Shown here in pieces: positions 34,715-42,744 of a stretch of DNA of 64,000 nt. A program made the translations under genes and the position numbers. The stretch is taken from positions 1 to 64,000 of the forward strand of contig JAVBKV010000019.1 in the NCBI GenBank assembly GCA_031553885.1. Reading direction: 5' to 3'. Origin of the DNA: JAVBKV01 sp031553885 (GTDB lineage Bacteria > Bacteroidota > Bacteroidia > Bacteroidales > Azobacteroidaceae). The notes below the pieces were generated by a model. The model was not told the DNA's origin. It did not search any database and worked only from the letters and a program-made list of their open reading frames with translations. Within the stretch, counting starts at the first letter, position 1; the number at the start of each line of letters is the position of its first letter.

Positions 34715-35629
34715 TTATTTTTTAAACCGACAAAACACACTCAACGGCAACCGCTTACCGAATGTATCCGCCAAATACAGCTCGCCGTATTCCAATTCAC
34801 GGATGCCGGAGAAATAATCCCGGATGAGATTTTCTGCAATCAGGGAAGAGAAACCCATCGAATACAAATTCAAGATGCAAAAACCACCCTTTTCATCGAG
34901 TAATTGACCACAGGCCTCCATAAGTTCCGCAATGCTTTCTTCCAGTATCCAGCGCTCTCCTTCGGGCCCCCGCCCATAAGCGGGAGGATCCAGAATGATC
35001 CCTTGATACACTTTTTCACGCCGGACCTCTCTCTTGACAAACTTCAATGCATCTTCCAGCACCCAACGGATGTTATCCAATCCGGAAGATTCCATATTTT
35101 CCCTCGACCAGTTCAGCACCTGCTTCACGGCATCCACATGGGTCACATCGGCTCCGGCAGCTTTAGCGGCTAATGAGGCTCCTCCGGTGTAAGCGAATAA
35201 ATTAAGAACCTTTACATCCTTAAGGGCATTAAGGTTATTTTTGCCAACAGGCTCAGCCACTGAATCATAAATAAACTTCCAATTCTCTGCCTGCTCCGGA
35301 AAAACACCCACATGCTTAAAAGCCGTCAGACCCAATCGGAACCGGATATTCATCTCCTTGTAAGGATAGCTGATCATCCACTGCTGCGGCATGTTGGGTT
35401 TCAGGACCCACTCCCCTTTTTCGTTCCCTTCCAGACCCGATTTTCCTTTTTCTTTTTTAAACCAGGCAGAAGCTTGTTGCTCCCAATCCTTGTCTGTCAG
35501 CGATTTTCGCCAGACAGCCTGAGGTTCCGGACGACGCAATACATACGAACCGAACCGTTCGAGTTTCTCAAAATCACCCGAATCGATCAATTCGTAGTCG
35601 GCCCAGCTCTGGGGAGTCAGTAATTTCAT
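34715..35629 (-). CDS. SAM-dependent methyltransferase, RlmI-like (23S rRNA cytosine-C5 type)
   Basis: A 304-aa class I methyltransferase. The SAM-binding motif I is VLNLFAYTGGASLAAKAAGA, followed by VTHVDAVKQVLNWSRENMESS, and the DPPAYGRG motif (catalytic) and LLDEKGGFCILNLYS. This order is that of the RlmI/RlmK-type enzymes that modify 23S rRNA, but it lacks an N-terminal PUA domain as seen in RlmI, so the target is open. The ATG at 35629 was chosen because the 22 residues upstream (after the ATG at 35695) are not conserved-looking. Confidence 0.8.
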   Translation of the reverse strand: MKLLTPQSWADYELIDSGDFEKLERFGSYVLRRPEPQAVWRKSLTDKDWEQQASAWFKKEKGKSGLEGNEKGEWVLKPNMPQQWMISYPYKEMNIRFRLGLTAFKHVGVFPEQAENWKFIYDSVAEPVGKNNLNALKDVKVLNLFAYTGGASLAAKAAGADVTHVDAVKQVLNWSRENMESSGLDNIRWVLEDALKFVKREVRREKVYQGIILDPPAYGRGPEGERWILEESIAELMEACGQLLDEKGGFCILNLYSMGFSSLIAENLIRDYFSGIRELEYGELYLADTFGKRLPLSVFCRFKK

Positions 35630-35736
35630 GCGTTCTTTATTGTAATAAATAGAATTTGACAAAAGTAGTGGTTTTTTAAAAACTCTCATAATCATTCATG
35701 AAATTGATCAGAGCTAAATCTTATTTTGAGATACTG

Positions 35737-35768
35737 AGATAATATTTTGTAATTCAAAAATATTATCT
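35737..35768. terminator. AT-rich hairpin between defence-like module and methyltransferase gene
   Basis: A 12-bp perfect stem (AGATAATATTTT with AAAATATTATCT, 8-base loop) 72 bases past the DUF3226 stop on the minus strand. It has no strong T tract, so its terminator role is likely but not sure. The remaining intergenic DNA at 35630-35840 holds nothing else. Confidence 0.5.
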
Positions 35769-35840
35769 TTATACATACAGAATTTTATTCCGAAAAATTT
35801 TTAAGGCTTAGATAGTTATGTTTTGTTGACTCTTTTTGAA

Positions 35841-36482
35841 TTATACTTTTTTTTTAGGAATAAAAGATAAAAGAAACTTTTTTAACGACTCCCCATATTC
35901 AGCATCCAAGTCCCAATATTCTTTATTTTCAAAAAAATAATTATGATTTTTATTTTTAAAAGCCTTATCTTCTCTTTGAGGCTTTTTCATTGAATCAATG
36001 TATGTATACATTTTGGATTTCCTGGCAGGAATTTTATATACAGACATTCTATTTTCATCTTTTATCCCTCCGACACATAATTCATAATCATTGAAACATT
36101 CTAATAATTCCTTATGCTTTTGATTAATCAGGTGAGATATTAAAATTTCAAAATCGCCATCATCCGCATTATTTGGAAAAAGAAATAATTCAAACTCAAT
36201 AGACAAATCCGTTCTTTGATTTAACAATTCTTCTTTTCTTTTTTCAAATCCACCTAAATTAACAACTTCATCTGCATCAAAAACAACTAAATTAATACCT
36301 CCTGCATCTGAATTGTCTTGAAATGTATTGACGGAATTTCTTAAATTATCTTTGCCATTTAATGGGATAATTTTAATTTGTTCTTTCCATTCTTCACTTC
36401 CTGTAATGTGGCAAAGAAACTTTTGCATAAAATCAGCCTCTACCGTTTTATCATGCTCTGACTCTAAGAAGATTTGTATCAT
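35841..36482 (-). CDS. DUF3226 TOPRIM-fold protein, partner of AAA15 ATPase
   Basis: A 213-aa protein. The TOPRIM metal site is visible: Glu7 in IFLESEHD and the D-x-D motif in NLVVFDADEVVNL (about residues 66-70), and a conserved pattern FELFLFPNNADDGDFEIL, which is the mark of DUF3226. TOPRIM domains of this kind cut DNA or RNA, or primase-like substrates, with Mg. The gene overlaps the end of the ATPase gene by 4 bases (ATGA), so the two are made together. The same pairing of an AAA15 ATPase and a TOPRIM effector forms PARIS (AriA-AriB), AbiL and OLD-like defence systems. The activity of this protein is inferred, not shown. Confidence 0.8.
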   Translation of the reverse strand: MIQIFLESEHDKTVEADFMQKFLCHITGSEEWKEQIKIIPLNGKDNLRNSVNTFQDNSDAGGINLVVFDADEVVNLGGFEKRKEELLNQRTDLSIEFELFLFPNNADDGDFEILISHLINQKHKELLECFNDYELCVGGIKDENRMSVYKIPARKSKMYTYIDSMKKPQREDKAFKNKNHNYFFENKEYWDLDAEYGESLKKFLLSFIPKKKV

Positions 36483-37570
36483 CTCATTTCAATATCTTGG
36501 TTAATAGCAAAATCGAATTTTTCAAAATCATATTTATATGCTTTCAACTCATCATTTTGCATTCTACGAAGAGTATAAGAAACCGTTTTATTTTGCATGT
36601 CAATATGCCGACTTCCTTTTAGGACTTGTTCCAATGCTATCAGTGAATCCTTATTATGAGTTGTGGCAAAAACCTGAATATTCATTGCTTTAGCGGCTTC
36701 TAATATAGCAGTCCACAAATTAGGCATTGCAGTGTAGTGTAATCCATTATCAATTTCATCTATTAAAATTACTCCGTCTTTACAATCATACATGGCTACA
36801 ACAATAGCCATCAGGCGCCGGATACCATCTCCCAGCATATTAATCGGAATTAATTTTTCCAATCCGATATCTACTTTAATAACTGAATCAATAATTGCAA
36901 TATCTTGAATTTTAGGTTCTATGGTAGATAAAATTTTTACGATTTCCTTTTCTTGTTTATTATCTATTATAGTAGCCAGCCTTCTCATGGAAGTAAGAAA
37001 AGCTACTTTAGAATTCATGTAAATCGCTCTTAATTTTTCCTCATATGGTTTAGTTAACTCAAGAACACCAGCTAAAGAGAGTTCTGGATTATTTTGTGAA
37101 GGTTTAATATCCTCATTAATATAAAGATTTGCTAAATAATGTTCTTTATCTAAAGAGAATTGAAATGCTAAACCAGAATATGCTTTTTCTTTAAGATTTG
37201 TTAAATCAGATGGATTTAATGTACTAATTTTTATTTCCTTGTCATTAGATGTTAATGGAAGAATTTTCAAGTCTCTTTTTTCATTCTGATTACTGAATGT
37301 AGCATGCAAATGTATTGGGATTTCAGGATTCAGATTATAAAAATTTAAGAGTAAATCATCAGATTTCAGGTTCACATAATCCCTCATTTGATTAATTAAA
37401 AAATTAAGAGATGGATTTGAAAAGCCTGATATAAGGAAAATCGCATCTAATACAGTGGATTTTCCGCAATTATTCTTTCCCAAGAACAAATTAATTTGTC
37501 CCATATCCTTTAATTGCAGAGATTTTATTCCTCTGAAATATTCTACATCAATATCCTTATACATACTCAT
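36479..37570 (-). CDS. AAA15-family ATPase (OLD/AriA-like)
   Basis: A 363-aa ABC-type ATPase of the OLD/RecF/AAA15 group. Walker A GKNNCGKST at residues 31-39 in IDVEYFRGIKSLQL...INLFLGK; the ABC-like signature GDGIRRLMAIVVAM; Walker B DGVILIDEIDNGLHY; and the sensor FATTHNKDSL. No coiled-coil arm of SMC size is present. It starts with ATG at 37570 (an ATG two codons later is possible). The unit is AT-rich relative to its neighbours (folA-thyA and lptB-mla), which suggests horizontal gain. Together with the TOPRIM gene it forms a two-gene module that resembles anti-phage systems of the PARIS/AbiL type. Confidence 0.85.
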   Translation of the reverse strand: MSMYKDIDVEYFRGIKSLQLKDMGQINLFLGKNNCGKSTVLDAIFLISGFSNPSLNFLINQMRDYVNLKSDDLLLNFYNLNPEIPIHLHATFSNQNEKRDLKILPLTSNDKEIKISTLNPSDLTNLKEKAYSGLAFQFSLDKEHYLANLYINEDIKPSQNNPELSLAGVLELTKPYEEKLRAIYMNSKVAFLTSMRRLATIIDNKQEKEIVKILSTIEPKIQDIAIIDSVIKVDIGLEKLIPINMLGDGIRRLMAIVVAMYDCKDGVILIDEIDNGLHYTAMPNLWTAILEAAKAMNIQVFATTHNKDSLIALEQVLKGSRHIDMQNKTVSYTLRRMQNDELKAYKYDFEKFDFAINQDIEMR

Positions 37571-37612
37571 ATTCTAACATTAATCTATTTATAGATTACC
37601 TTTATTCTTTTG

Positions 37613-37620
37613 CAAAACTA
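37613..37620 (-). promoter_or_regulatory. -7 promoter element of the ATPase-TOPRIM module
   Basis: On the minus strand TAGTTTTG followed by CA, 43 bases ahead of the ATG. No convincing -33 box. A 6-bp stem AATCTA with TAGATT lies between it and the start codon. Confidence 0.35.
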
Positions 37621-37819
37621 ATAAAAATCAGTGGAATAATTACCTGCATCATAAAAGTTTTGAACATTATAGGTGGAAAGATGAACAATATAAGAAAGAT
37701 TGCTCTGAGTTATTTATAAGATGATCATTTTTTATATTACGATTAGTTTCAGTGATAACGACACAAAAAGAATGATATTGTCGACAAGACACAATAATCT
37801 TAAAAAAACAACTAAAATA

Positions 37820-37873
37820 CCTTCTCAAACCAGTCAGATGGTTTGGGAAGGTCATCGAAAAAGACTACCTTTG
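37820..37873 (+). promoter_or_regulatory. Promoter with operator-like hairpin before the CPBP protease gene
   Basis: TTTG (37842-37845), 20 bases, then TACCTTTG (37866-37873) and CC form a strong promoter. The -33 box lies in the right arm of a 13-base inverted repeat (37820-37832 and 37839-37851, one G-T pair, 6-base loop). No T tract follows, so an operator for a dimeric regulator is more likely than a terminator. The rest of 37571-37899 shows no gene. Confidence 0.6.
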
Positions 37874-37899
37874 CCGGAATTAACATTAAAAATAAGTCC

Positions 37900-38829
37900 A
37901 TGTTTCTCAAAGGCGTATTCAAAGATTCTCCTTTTATTGCACAGCTGGTTGTAGTCATCACCCTGTCCTTTATCGGGGTAATCGCGGCGATGACTATTTG
38001 TTCTGCCCTTATTTTATATCAATGTGGTTTTTCGATAGAAGCTGTAACCGATGTATTGAATCATCAGGAAGAGTATCCCTCGATGATGAGAACTATCCAG
38101 TTTTTTTCTGCTTTGGGTGCCTTTGTTTTTCCGGCAATCTGGGCCGGTTATTTATTCAGTGAAGATAAAAAAATATACCTGCATACTGACACTCCGGTTC
38201 CTTATTCCACACTCGTCTGGACTGTACTAAGTATGGTTTTCGCTATCCCGGTATTGAACTTTACGCTTGATCTGAACCAACAACTGGTGCTTCCGGAAGG
38301 ACTGAAGGCACTGGAAGAATGGATGAAGCAGTCGGAAGAAGCCATGGCCAAGGCAACCGAAGCCATGATGTATGCCGAGAATCTGAAAGCGCTTTTATTC
38401 AATATCATTATTATTGCGGTTTTTGCCGGAATCGGCGAAGAATTCATGTTCCGGGGAGTATTACAAAACATTTTCCGGAAAGCCATCAAAAACGAACATG
38501 TGGTCATCTGGGTTGTTGCCGTAATTTTCAGCGCTATTCACTTCCAGTTTTACGGATTTGTTCCCCGCCTGTTGATGGGCGCTTATTTCGGATACCTGCT
38601 GTACTACACGAAAAGCATCTGGGTACCGGTACTGGCTCATTTCACCAACAATTTTATTGGTGTAATGACCTTCTACTATTTCCAGGACGACATAGATAAA
38701 ATGAAAGAAATGGATGCATTGGGAACCGGCTCTACCTGGTGGTTGGCCGTAGCATCCATAGCTTTATGGCTCTGGGCTTTTTGGCAAATTCAAAAGAAAA
38801 GCGGATCATCACAACACCTTGCGTCGTAA
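37900..38829 (+). CDS. CPBP-family intramembrane metalloprotease (CAAX-type)
   Basis: A 309-aa inner-membrane protein with several hydrophobic segments. The catalytic motifs of the CPBP/ABI family are present: GIGEEFMFRGVLQNIF (EExxxR) and IFSAIHFQFYGFVPRLL (H ligands), followed by VPVLAHFTNNFIG. These proteases cleave membrane substrates or act in bacteriocin self-immunity. The ATG at 37900 is supported by the promoter just upstream. Its 3' end overlaps the convergent lptB by 21 bases. Confidence 0.9.
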   Translation: MFLKGVFKDSPFIAQLVVVITLSFIGVIAAMTICSALILYQCGFSIEAVTDVLNHQEEYPSMMRTIQFFSALGAFVFPAIWAGYLFSEDKKIYLHTDTPVPYSTLVWTVLSMVFAIPVLNFTLDLNQQLVLPEGLKALEEWMKQSEEAMAKATEAMMYAENLKALLFNIIIIAVFAGIGEEFMFRGVLQNIFRKAIKNEHVVIWVVAVIFSAIHFQFYGFVPRLLMGAYFGYLLYYTKSIWVPVLAHFTNNFIGVMTFYYFQDDIDKMKEMDALGTGSTWWLAVASIALWLWAFWQIQKKSGSSQHLAS

Positions 38830-39552
38830 CTCGAAATCACGACCCAGGTATTTTTCCCGGACAACCGGATTGGCGGCTAATTCTTCTGCTACCCCCTGAA
38901 ACAGGACTTTCCCTTCGAACAACAGGTACGCCCGGTCGGTAATACTCAGCGTTTCGTGTACATTATGATCGGTAATCAGAATACCGATGTTTTTGTGCTT
39001 CAGCTTTCCTACAATCTGCTGAATATCCTGTACAGCAATCGGATCGACGCCTGCAAAGGGTTCGTCGAGCATGATAAATTTCGGATCGATCGCCAAGCAA
39101 CGGGCAATCTCCACCCGCCGGCGCTCCCCTCCTGAAAGTTGGTCCCCCAGGTTTTTCCGTACCTTATGCAACCCGAACTCCGAGATTAGGCTTTCCAGCT
39201 TTTCCTTTTGATAAGCAGCAGGCTTATCGGTCATCTCCAATACAGAACGAATGTTATCCTCTACCGACATTTTCCGGAATACAGACGCTTCCTGGGCCAG
39301 GTAGCCGATTCCGTTCTGGGCACGTTTGAAAACCGGAAATTTGGTAATTTCCATGTCATTCAGGAAAATTTTCCCCTCATTAGGCGTTACCAGTCCCACC
39401 GTCATATAAAAAGTCGTCGTCTTTCCGGCTCCGTTAGGGCCTAACAATCCTACAATCTCCCCCTGTTTTACATCGATGGAAACATGGTTAACCACGGTCC
39501 GGTTCCTGTATCGTTTCACCAGATCTTCGGTACGAAGAATCATTTGTTCCAT
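38809..39552 (-). CDS. lptB: Lipopolysaccharide export ATPase
   Basis: A 247-aa ABC ATPase of LPS transport to the outer membrane (LptB2FG). Walker A GPNGAGKTTT, signature LSGGERRRVEIAR, Walker B FIMLDEPFAGVDP and the switch His in ITDHNVHETL are intact. The sequence resembles LptB rather than other ABC ATPases in the YLAQEASVFRKMSVEDNI region. Divergent from mlaE, so the shared intergenic region holds both promoters. Confidence 0.93.
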   Translation of the reverse strand: MEQMILRTEDLVKRYRNRTVVNHVSIDVKQGEIVGLLGPNGAGKTTTFYMTVGLVTPNEGKIFLNDMEITKFPVFKRAQNGIGYLAQEASVFRKMSVEDNIRSVLEMTDKPAAYQKEKLESLISEFGLHKVRKNLGDQLSGGERRRVEIARCLAIDPKFIMLDEPFAGVDPIAVQDIQQIVGKLKHKNIGILITDHNVHETLSITDRAYLLFEGKVLFQGVAEELAANPVVREKYLGRDFELRRKVL

Positions 39553-39574
39553 TGGATTAAGTTTTATTTTGAGG

Positions 39575-39602
39575 CAAAAGTAGTAAAAAAAGATTACATT
39601 TG
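39575..39602. promoter_or_regulatory. Divergent promoters of lptB and the mla operon
   Basis: TACTTTTG (minus strand, 39575-39582) faces lptB and TACATTTG (39595-39602) faces mlaE; both match the -7 consensus. A TTTG at 39568-39571 lies 23 bases before the plus-strand box. The elements lie only 12 bases apart, so the two promoters probably compete. Confidence 0.5.
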
Positions 39603-39637
39603 CAGTTGATTTAGAGATTCAACGAAAATCATAACCA

Positions 39638-40381
39638 ATGAAGGCAATCCATGATTTCGGGGAATACACCCTCCTGATGTTTCGTACCATTACGATTCCG
39701 GAGCGCTGGAGTGTATTCTTCAAGCAAACCATTAAAGAAATATACAAACTGGGAGTAGATTCGCTCTGGATCGTTATTTTTATATCGGTTTTTATCGGAG
39801 CGGTACTGACCATCCAGGTATCACTCAACATCCAATCTCCCATGATCCCGGCATTTACAGTGGGATATATTACCCGTGAAACAATCCTGCTGGAGTTTTC
39901 GTCCACGATCATGTGTCTGATCCTGGCCGGGAAAGTCGGTTCGAACATTGCCTCGGAATTGGGAACCATGCGGGTTACCGAGCAGATCGACGCCCTGGAA
40001 ATCATGGGTATAAACTCGGCTAATTATTTGATTATGCCAAAATTAGTTGCTTTCATGGCATTCATTCCGGTATTGGTTATTTTCAGTATGTTTTTCGGAA
40101 TATGCGGAGGATTTATCATCGGCTATACTACTGATATGATTTCCATTACTACGTATGAATACGGTATCCAATATTGGTTCAATCCTTTTTATATCGGTTA
40201 TTCGATCTCCAAGGCCGTGATATTTGCTTTTATTATTGCCTCCATCGCTTCTTATTTCGGATACAACGTAAAAGGAGGGGCGCTCCAGGTCGGAAAAGCC
40301 AGTACCAATTCAGTGGTATCGAGCAGTGTGATTATTCTGGTCTTCGACCTGGTACTAACTCAACTTATGCTTGCCAAATGA
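39638..40381 (+). CDS. mlaE: MlaE-family lipid transport permease
   Basis: A 247-aa inner-membrane permease of the Mla phospholipid transport system. Five or six membrane segments and the family motif around ELGTMRVTEQIDALEIMGINS (EQ-DAL region) are clear; the start IHDFGEYTLLMF also fits. It overlaps mlaF by 4 bases (ATGA). No MCE-domain gene (mlaD) is in the window, so the substrate-binding partner must be encoded elsewhere. Confidence 0.93.
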   Translation: MKAIHDFGEYTLLMFRTITIPERWSVFFKQTIKEIYKLGVDSLWIVIFISVFIGAVLTIQVSLNIQSPMIPAFTVGYITRETILLEFSSTIMCLILAGKVGSNIASELGTMRVTEQIDALEIMGINSANYLIMPKLVAFMAFIPVLVIFSMFFGICGGFIIGYTTDMISITTYEYGIQYWFNPFYIGYSISKAVIFAFIIASIASYFGYNVKGGALQVGKASTNSVVSSSVIILVFDLVLTQLMLAK

Positions 40382-41145
40382 TCGAAGTCAAAAACATCAT
40401 CAAATCGTTTGACGGAAAAGTCGTACTGAAAGATATTTCCGCCTCTTTCGACCCGGGAAAGACCAACCTGATTATCGGCCGGAGCGGATCCGGGAAAACG
40501 GTATTTATGAAAAACCTCATCGGGTTGTTAAAGCCGGATTCCGGAGAAATCCTGTACAACGAAAGGGATATCATCCGGATGCATAAAAAAGAACTGAAAA
40601 TGTTACGCAGAGAAATGGGTATGCTGTTCCAGGGCTCGGCGCTTTTCGACTCATTAACGGTATTGGAAAATGTGATGTTTCCACTAACCATGTTCTCCCG
40701 GGAAAGTAAAAAAGAAAAACGGGCCATGTTCTGCCTGGAACGGGTCAATCTCAAAGATGCCGGAAATCTGTTTCCGGCTGAAATCAGTGGAGGTATGATG
40801 AAAAGAGCAGCTATCGCCCGGGCAATCTCCCTGAATCCCAAATACCTGTTCTGCGACGAGCCGAATTCCGGACTGGACCCTAAGACCTCTCTCCTGATCG
40901 ACGACCTGATTCACGATATTACCAACGAATATCAAATGACTACCGTAATCAACACGCACGATATGAATTCGGTTATGAATATCGGGGAAAAAATCATTTT
41001 TATCAATGAAGGAGAAAAAGCCTGGGAGGGTTCAAAAGATGATATCATGAGCTCGACCAACAAAGCATTGAACGATTTTGTCTTTGCTTCGGATTTGTTC
41101 AAGAAAGTTAAACAAGTGGAAAACTCAATGCATGAAGAAGGTTGA
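40378..41145 (+). CDS. mlaF: MlaF-family lipid transport ATPase
   Basis: A 255-aa ABC ATPase that powers MlaE. Walker A GRSGSGKTV, signature ISGGMMKRAAIARA and Walker B YLFCDEPNSGLDP fit MlaF, whose signature has GGMxKR in place of GGQ. The start ATG at 40378 gives the usual IEVKNIIKSFDGK opening and couples to the mlaE stop. The 3' end overlaps the start of the next gene by 14 bases, so the operon continues. Confidence 0.93.
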   Translation: MIEVKNIIKSFDGKVVLKDISASFDPGKTNLIIGRSGSGKTVFMKNLIGLLKPDSGEILYNERDIIRMHKKELKMLRREMGMLFQGSALFDSLTVLENVMFPLTMFSRESKKEKRAMFCLERVNLKDAGNLFPAEISGGMMKRAAIARAISLNPKYLFCDEPNSGLDPKTSLLIDDLIHDITNEYQMTTVINTHDMNSVMNIGEKIIFINEGEKAWEGSKDDIMSSTNKALNDFVFASDLFKKVKQVENSMHEEG

Positions 41146-41893
41146 TCAATTCGTATTCATTTTTATCGTCGTTTGCCTGTTTCCTGCCTGTTCTACGAAA
41201 CATTATGCCGTAAAAAGCATTGAAGGAACCCGGGTGGAAATGGACAGTACCTGGGACGCCAAGGCCGATCCGGCCATTGTCGCCCTGGTCAATTCATATA
41301 AAACCAAACTGGAAGCGGAGATGAATGTGGAAATCGGAACCGCCGCCCAAACCCTGGATAAAGGTTATCCGCAAAGCCTGCTGACCAATTTTACCACTGA
41401 TGCCATGAAGCAGTTTGCAGCAGAAAAACTGGGAGGAGCCGATTTTGGAGTAGTGAACAATGGCGGACTTCGTTCTGTTCTTAATAAAGGGAAGATTACG
41501 GTCGGCAACCTGTACGAAATTTATTCTTTCGACAATCAGGTAGTTCTCCTCGAACTTCCCGGAAAAGCGGTCAGGGAACTTTTTGAATACATTGCGGTCC
41601 AGGGAGGAGAAGGCCTGTCAAACGGAGTCCAACTGGTCATAAAAGACAGAAAAATAAAATCCCTGAAAATCGGAGGACAACCCCTGGACGAAAATAAAAC
41701 ATACCGCGTAGTGACTCTCGATTACTTAGCAGAAGGCAACAGCGGAATGGTCGCGTTTAAACAAGCTGTCCGAACAACTGATCCGGGTTTAACACTCCGG
41801 GATGTGATGATCAATCATGTGAAAAAATGTACCGCTGAGGGTCAGGTTATAGACGCACGTCTGGATGACAGGATAAAAATAGAAAGGGATTGA
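41132..41893 (+). CDS. 5'-nucleotidase C-terminal domain lipoprotein
   Basis: A 253-aa lipoprotein: signal with the lipobox FPACSTKH (Cys18), then the C-terminal domain of UshA-type 5'-nucleotidases (about 60-250): GGADFGVVNNGGLRSVL, VGNLYEIYSFDNQVVLLEL and DYLAEGNSGMVAFK. In other bacteria this domain, which binds the nucleotide base, follows the metallophosphatase in one protein. Here the catalytic half is encoded by the next gene, so the halves are separate and in inverted order. The ATG at 41132 lies inside mlaF. Confidence 0.88.
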   Translation: MKKVDQFVFIFIVVCLFPACSTKHYAVKSIEGTRVEMDSTWDAKADPAIVALVNSYKTKLEAEMNVEIGTAAQTLDKGYPQSLLTNFTTDAMKQFAAEKLGGADFGVVNNGGLRSVLNKGKITVGNLYEIYSFDNQVVLLELPGKAVRELFEYIAVQGGEGLSNGVQLVIKDRKIKSLKIGGQPLDENKTYRVVTLDYLAEGNSGMVAFKQAVRTTDPGLTLRDVMINHVKKCTAEGQVIDARLDDRIKIERD

Positions 41894-41895
41894 TT

Positions 41896-42744
41896 ATGAG
41901 AACAATTGTCATCTTAGTTGTACTGCTTTTTTCAAGCCTGGGTTTTGCTCAGGAAAATAAATCGCTGGTCGTTCTGCACCTCAACGATACGCACAGCCGT
42001 ATCGAGCCCATGCCGGCCAACGATTCCCGGAATGCCAACAAGGGAGGGATCGTTCGTCAATCGGCTTATATCGAAGAAGTTCGCCGGGAAAACCCGGATA
42101 TGTTACTTTTTCACTGTGGCGATTTTGTACAGGGAACACCTTATTTCAACATGTTCAGGGGGGAAGCTGAAGTCACTCTCATGAACGCCATGAAATTCGA
42201 TGCCGCCTGCATCGGTAACCATGAGTTCGACTATGGTCTGGAAACGCTTGCAACGATGATTCGTTCAGCCCATTTTCCGGTTATTACTTCCAATTATGAT
42301 TTTTCCGGAACTCCTGTAAAAGGATTGACGAAAGAATACCTGATCGTTCACCGGAATGGATTGAAGATCGGAATACTTGCCGTCGGTGTTGATCCTGTGG
42401 GCTTGATCGCCCTGCAAAATTATACCGGAATGAAATACCTGGATCCGGTAGAAACGGCAAACCGGATAGCCGCTTTCCTGAAAGAGAAAGAAAAATGCGA
42501 CCTGGTTATCTGCCTGTCACACCTGGGTTATTTTCCCAAGGAAGATGAAATGGGCGATATCACATTAGCAAAGAAAAGCCGGAACATCGACCTCATACTC
42601 GGAGGTCACTCCCATACGTACCTGCGACAACCCGACCGGAGGCTGAACCTGGACGGGAAAGAAGTAGTAATCAGCCAGATGGGAGGTAACGGTATTTATG
42701 TGGGACGAATGGATATACAAATGAAAAAGGAGGGAAGTAAGTGA
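41896..42744 (+). CDS. 5'-nucleotidase metallophosphatase domain, exported
   Basis: A 282-aa exported protein (signal cleaved near GFAQ, residue 18) made of the calcineurin-like metallophosphatase half of UshA. Metal-binding motifs: LHLNDTHSRIEP, FHCGDFVQGTPYFN, CIGNHEFDYG, SHLGYFP and GGHSHTY. It hydrolyses nucleoside 5'-phosphates or related substrates in the periplasm; the substrate domain is supplied by the gene before it. The ATG at 41896 lies 2 bases after that gene's stop. The end overlaps the GTG start of the next gene. Confidence 0.92.
   Translation: MRTIVILVVLLFSSLGFAQENKSLVVLHLNDTHSRIEPMPANDSRNANKGGIVRQSAYIEEVRRENPDMLLFHCGDFVQGTPYFNMFRGEAEVTLMNAMKFDAACIGNHEFDYGLETLATMIRSAHFPVITSNYDFSGTPVKGLTKEYLIVHRNGLKIGILAVGVDPVGLIALQNYTGMKYLDPVETANRIAAFLKEKEKCDLVICLSHLGYFPKEDEMGDITLAKKSRNIDLILGGHSHTYLRQPDRRLNLDGKEVVISQMGGNGIYVGRMDIQMKKEGSK

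Noticed and set aside
35841..37570. Retron or toxin-antitoxin reading of the ATPase-TOPRIM pair
   Set aside because: No reverse transcriptase, non-coding RNA block or small antitoxin gene lies next to the pair.
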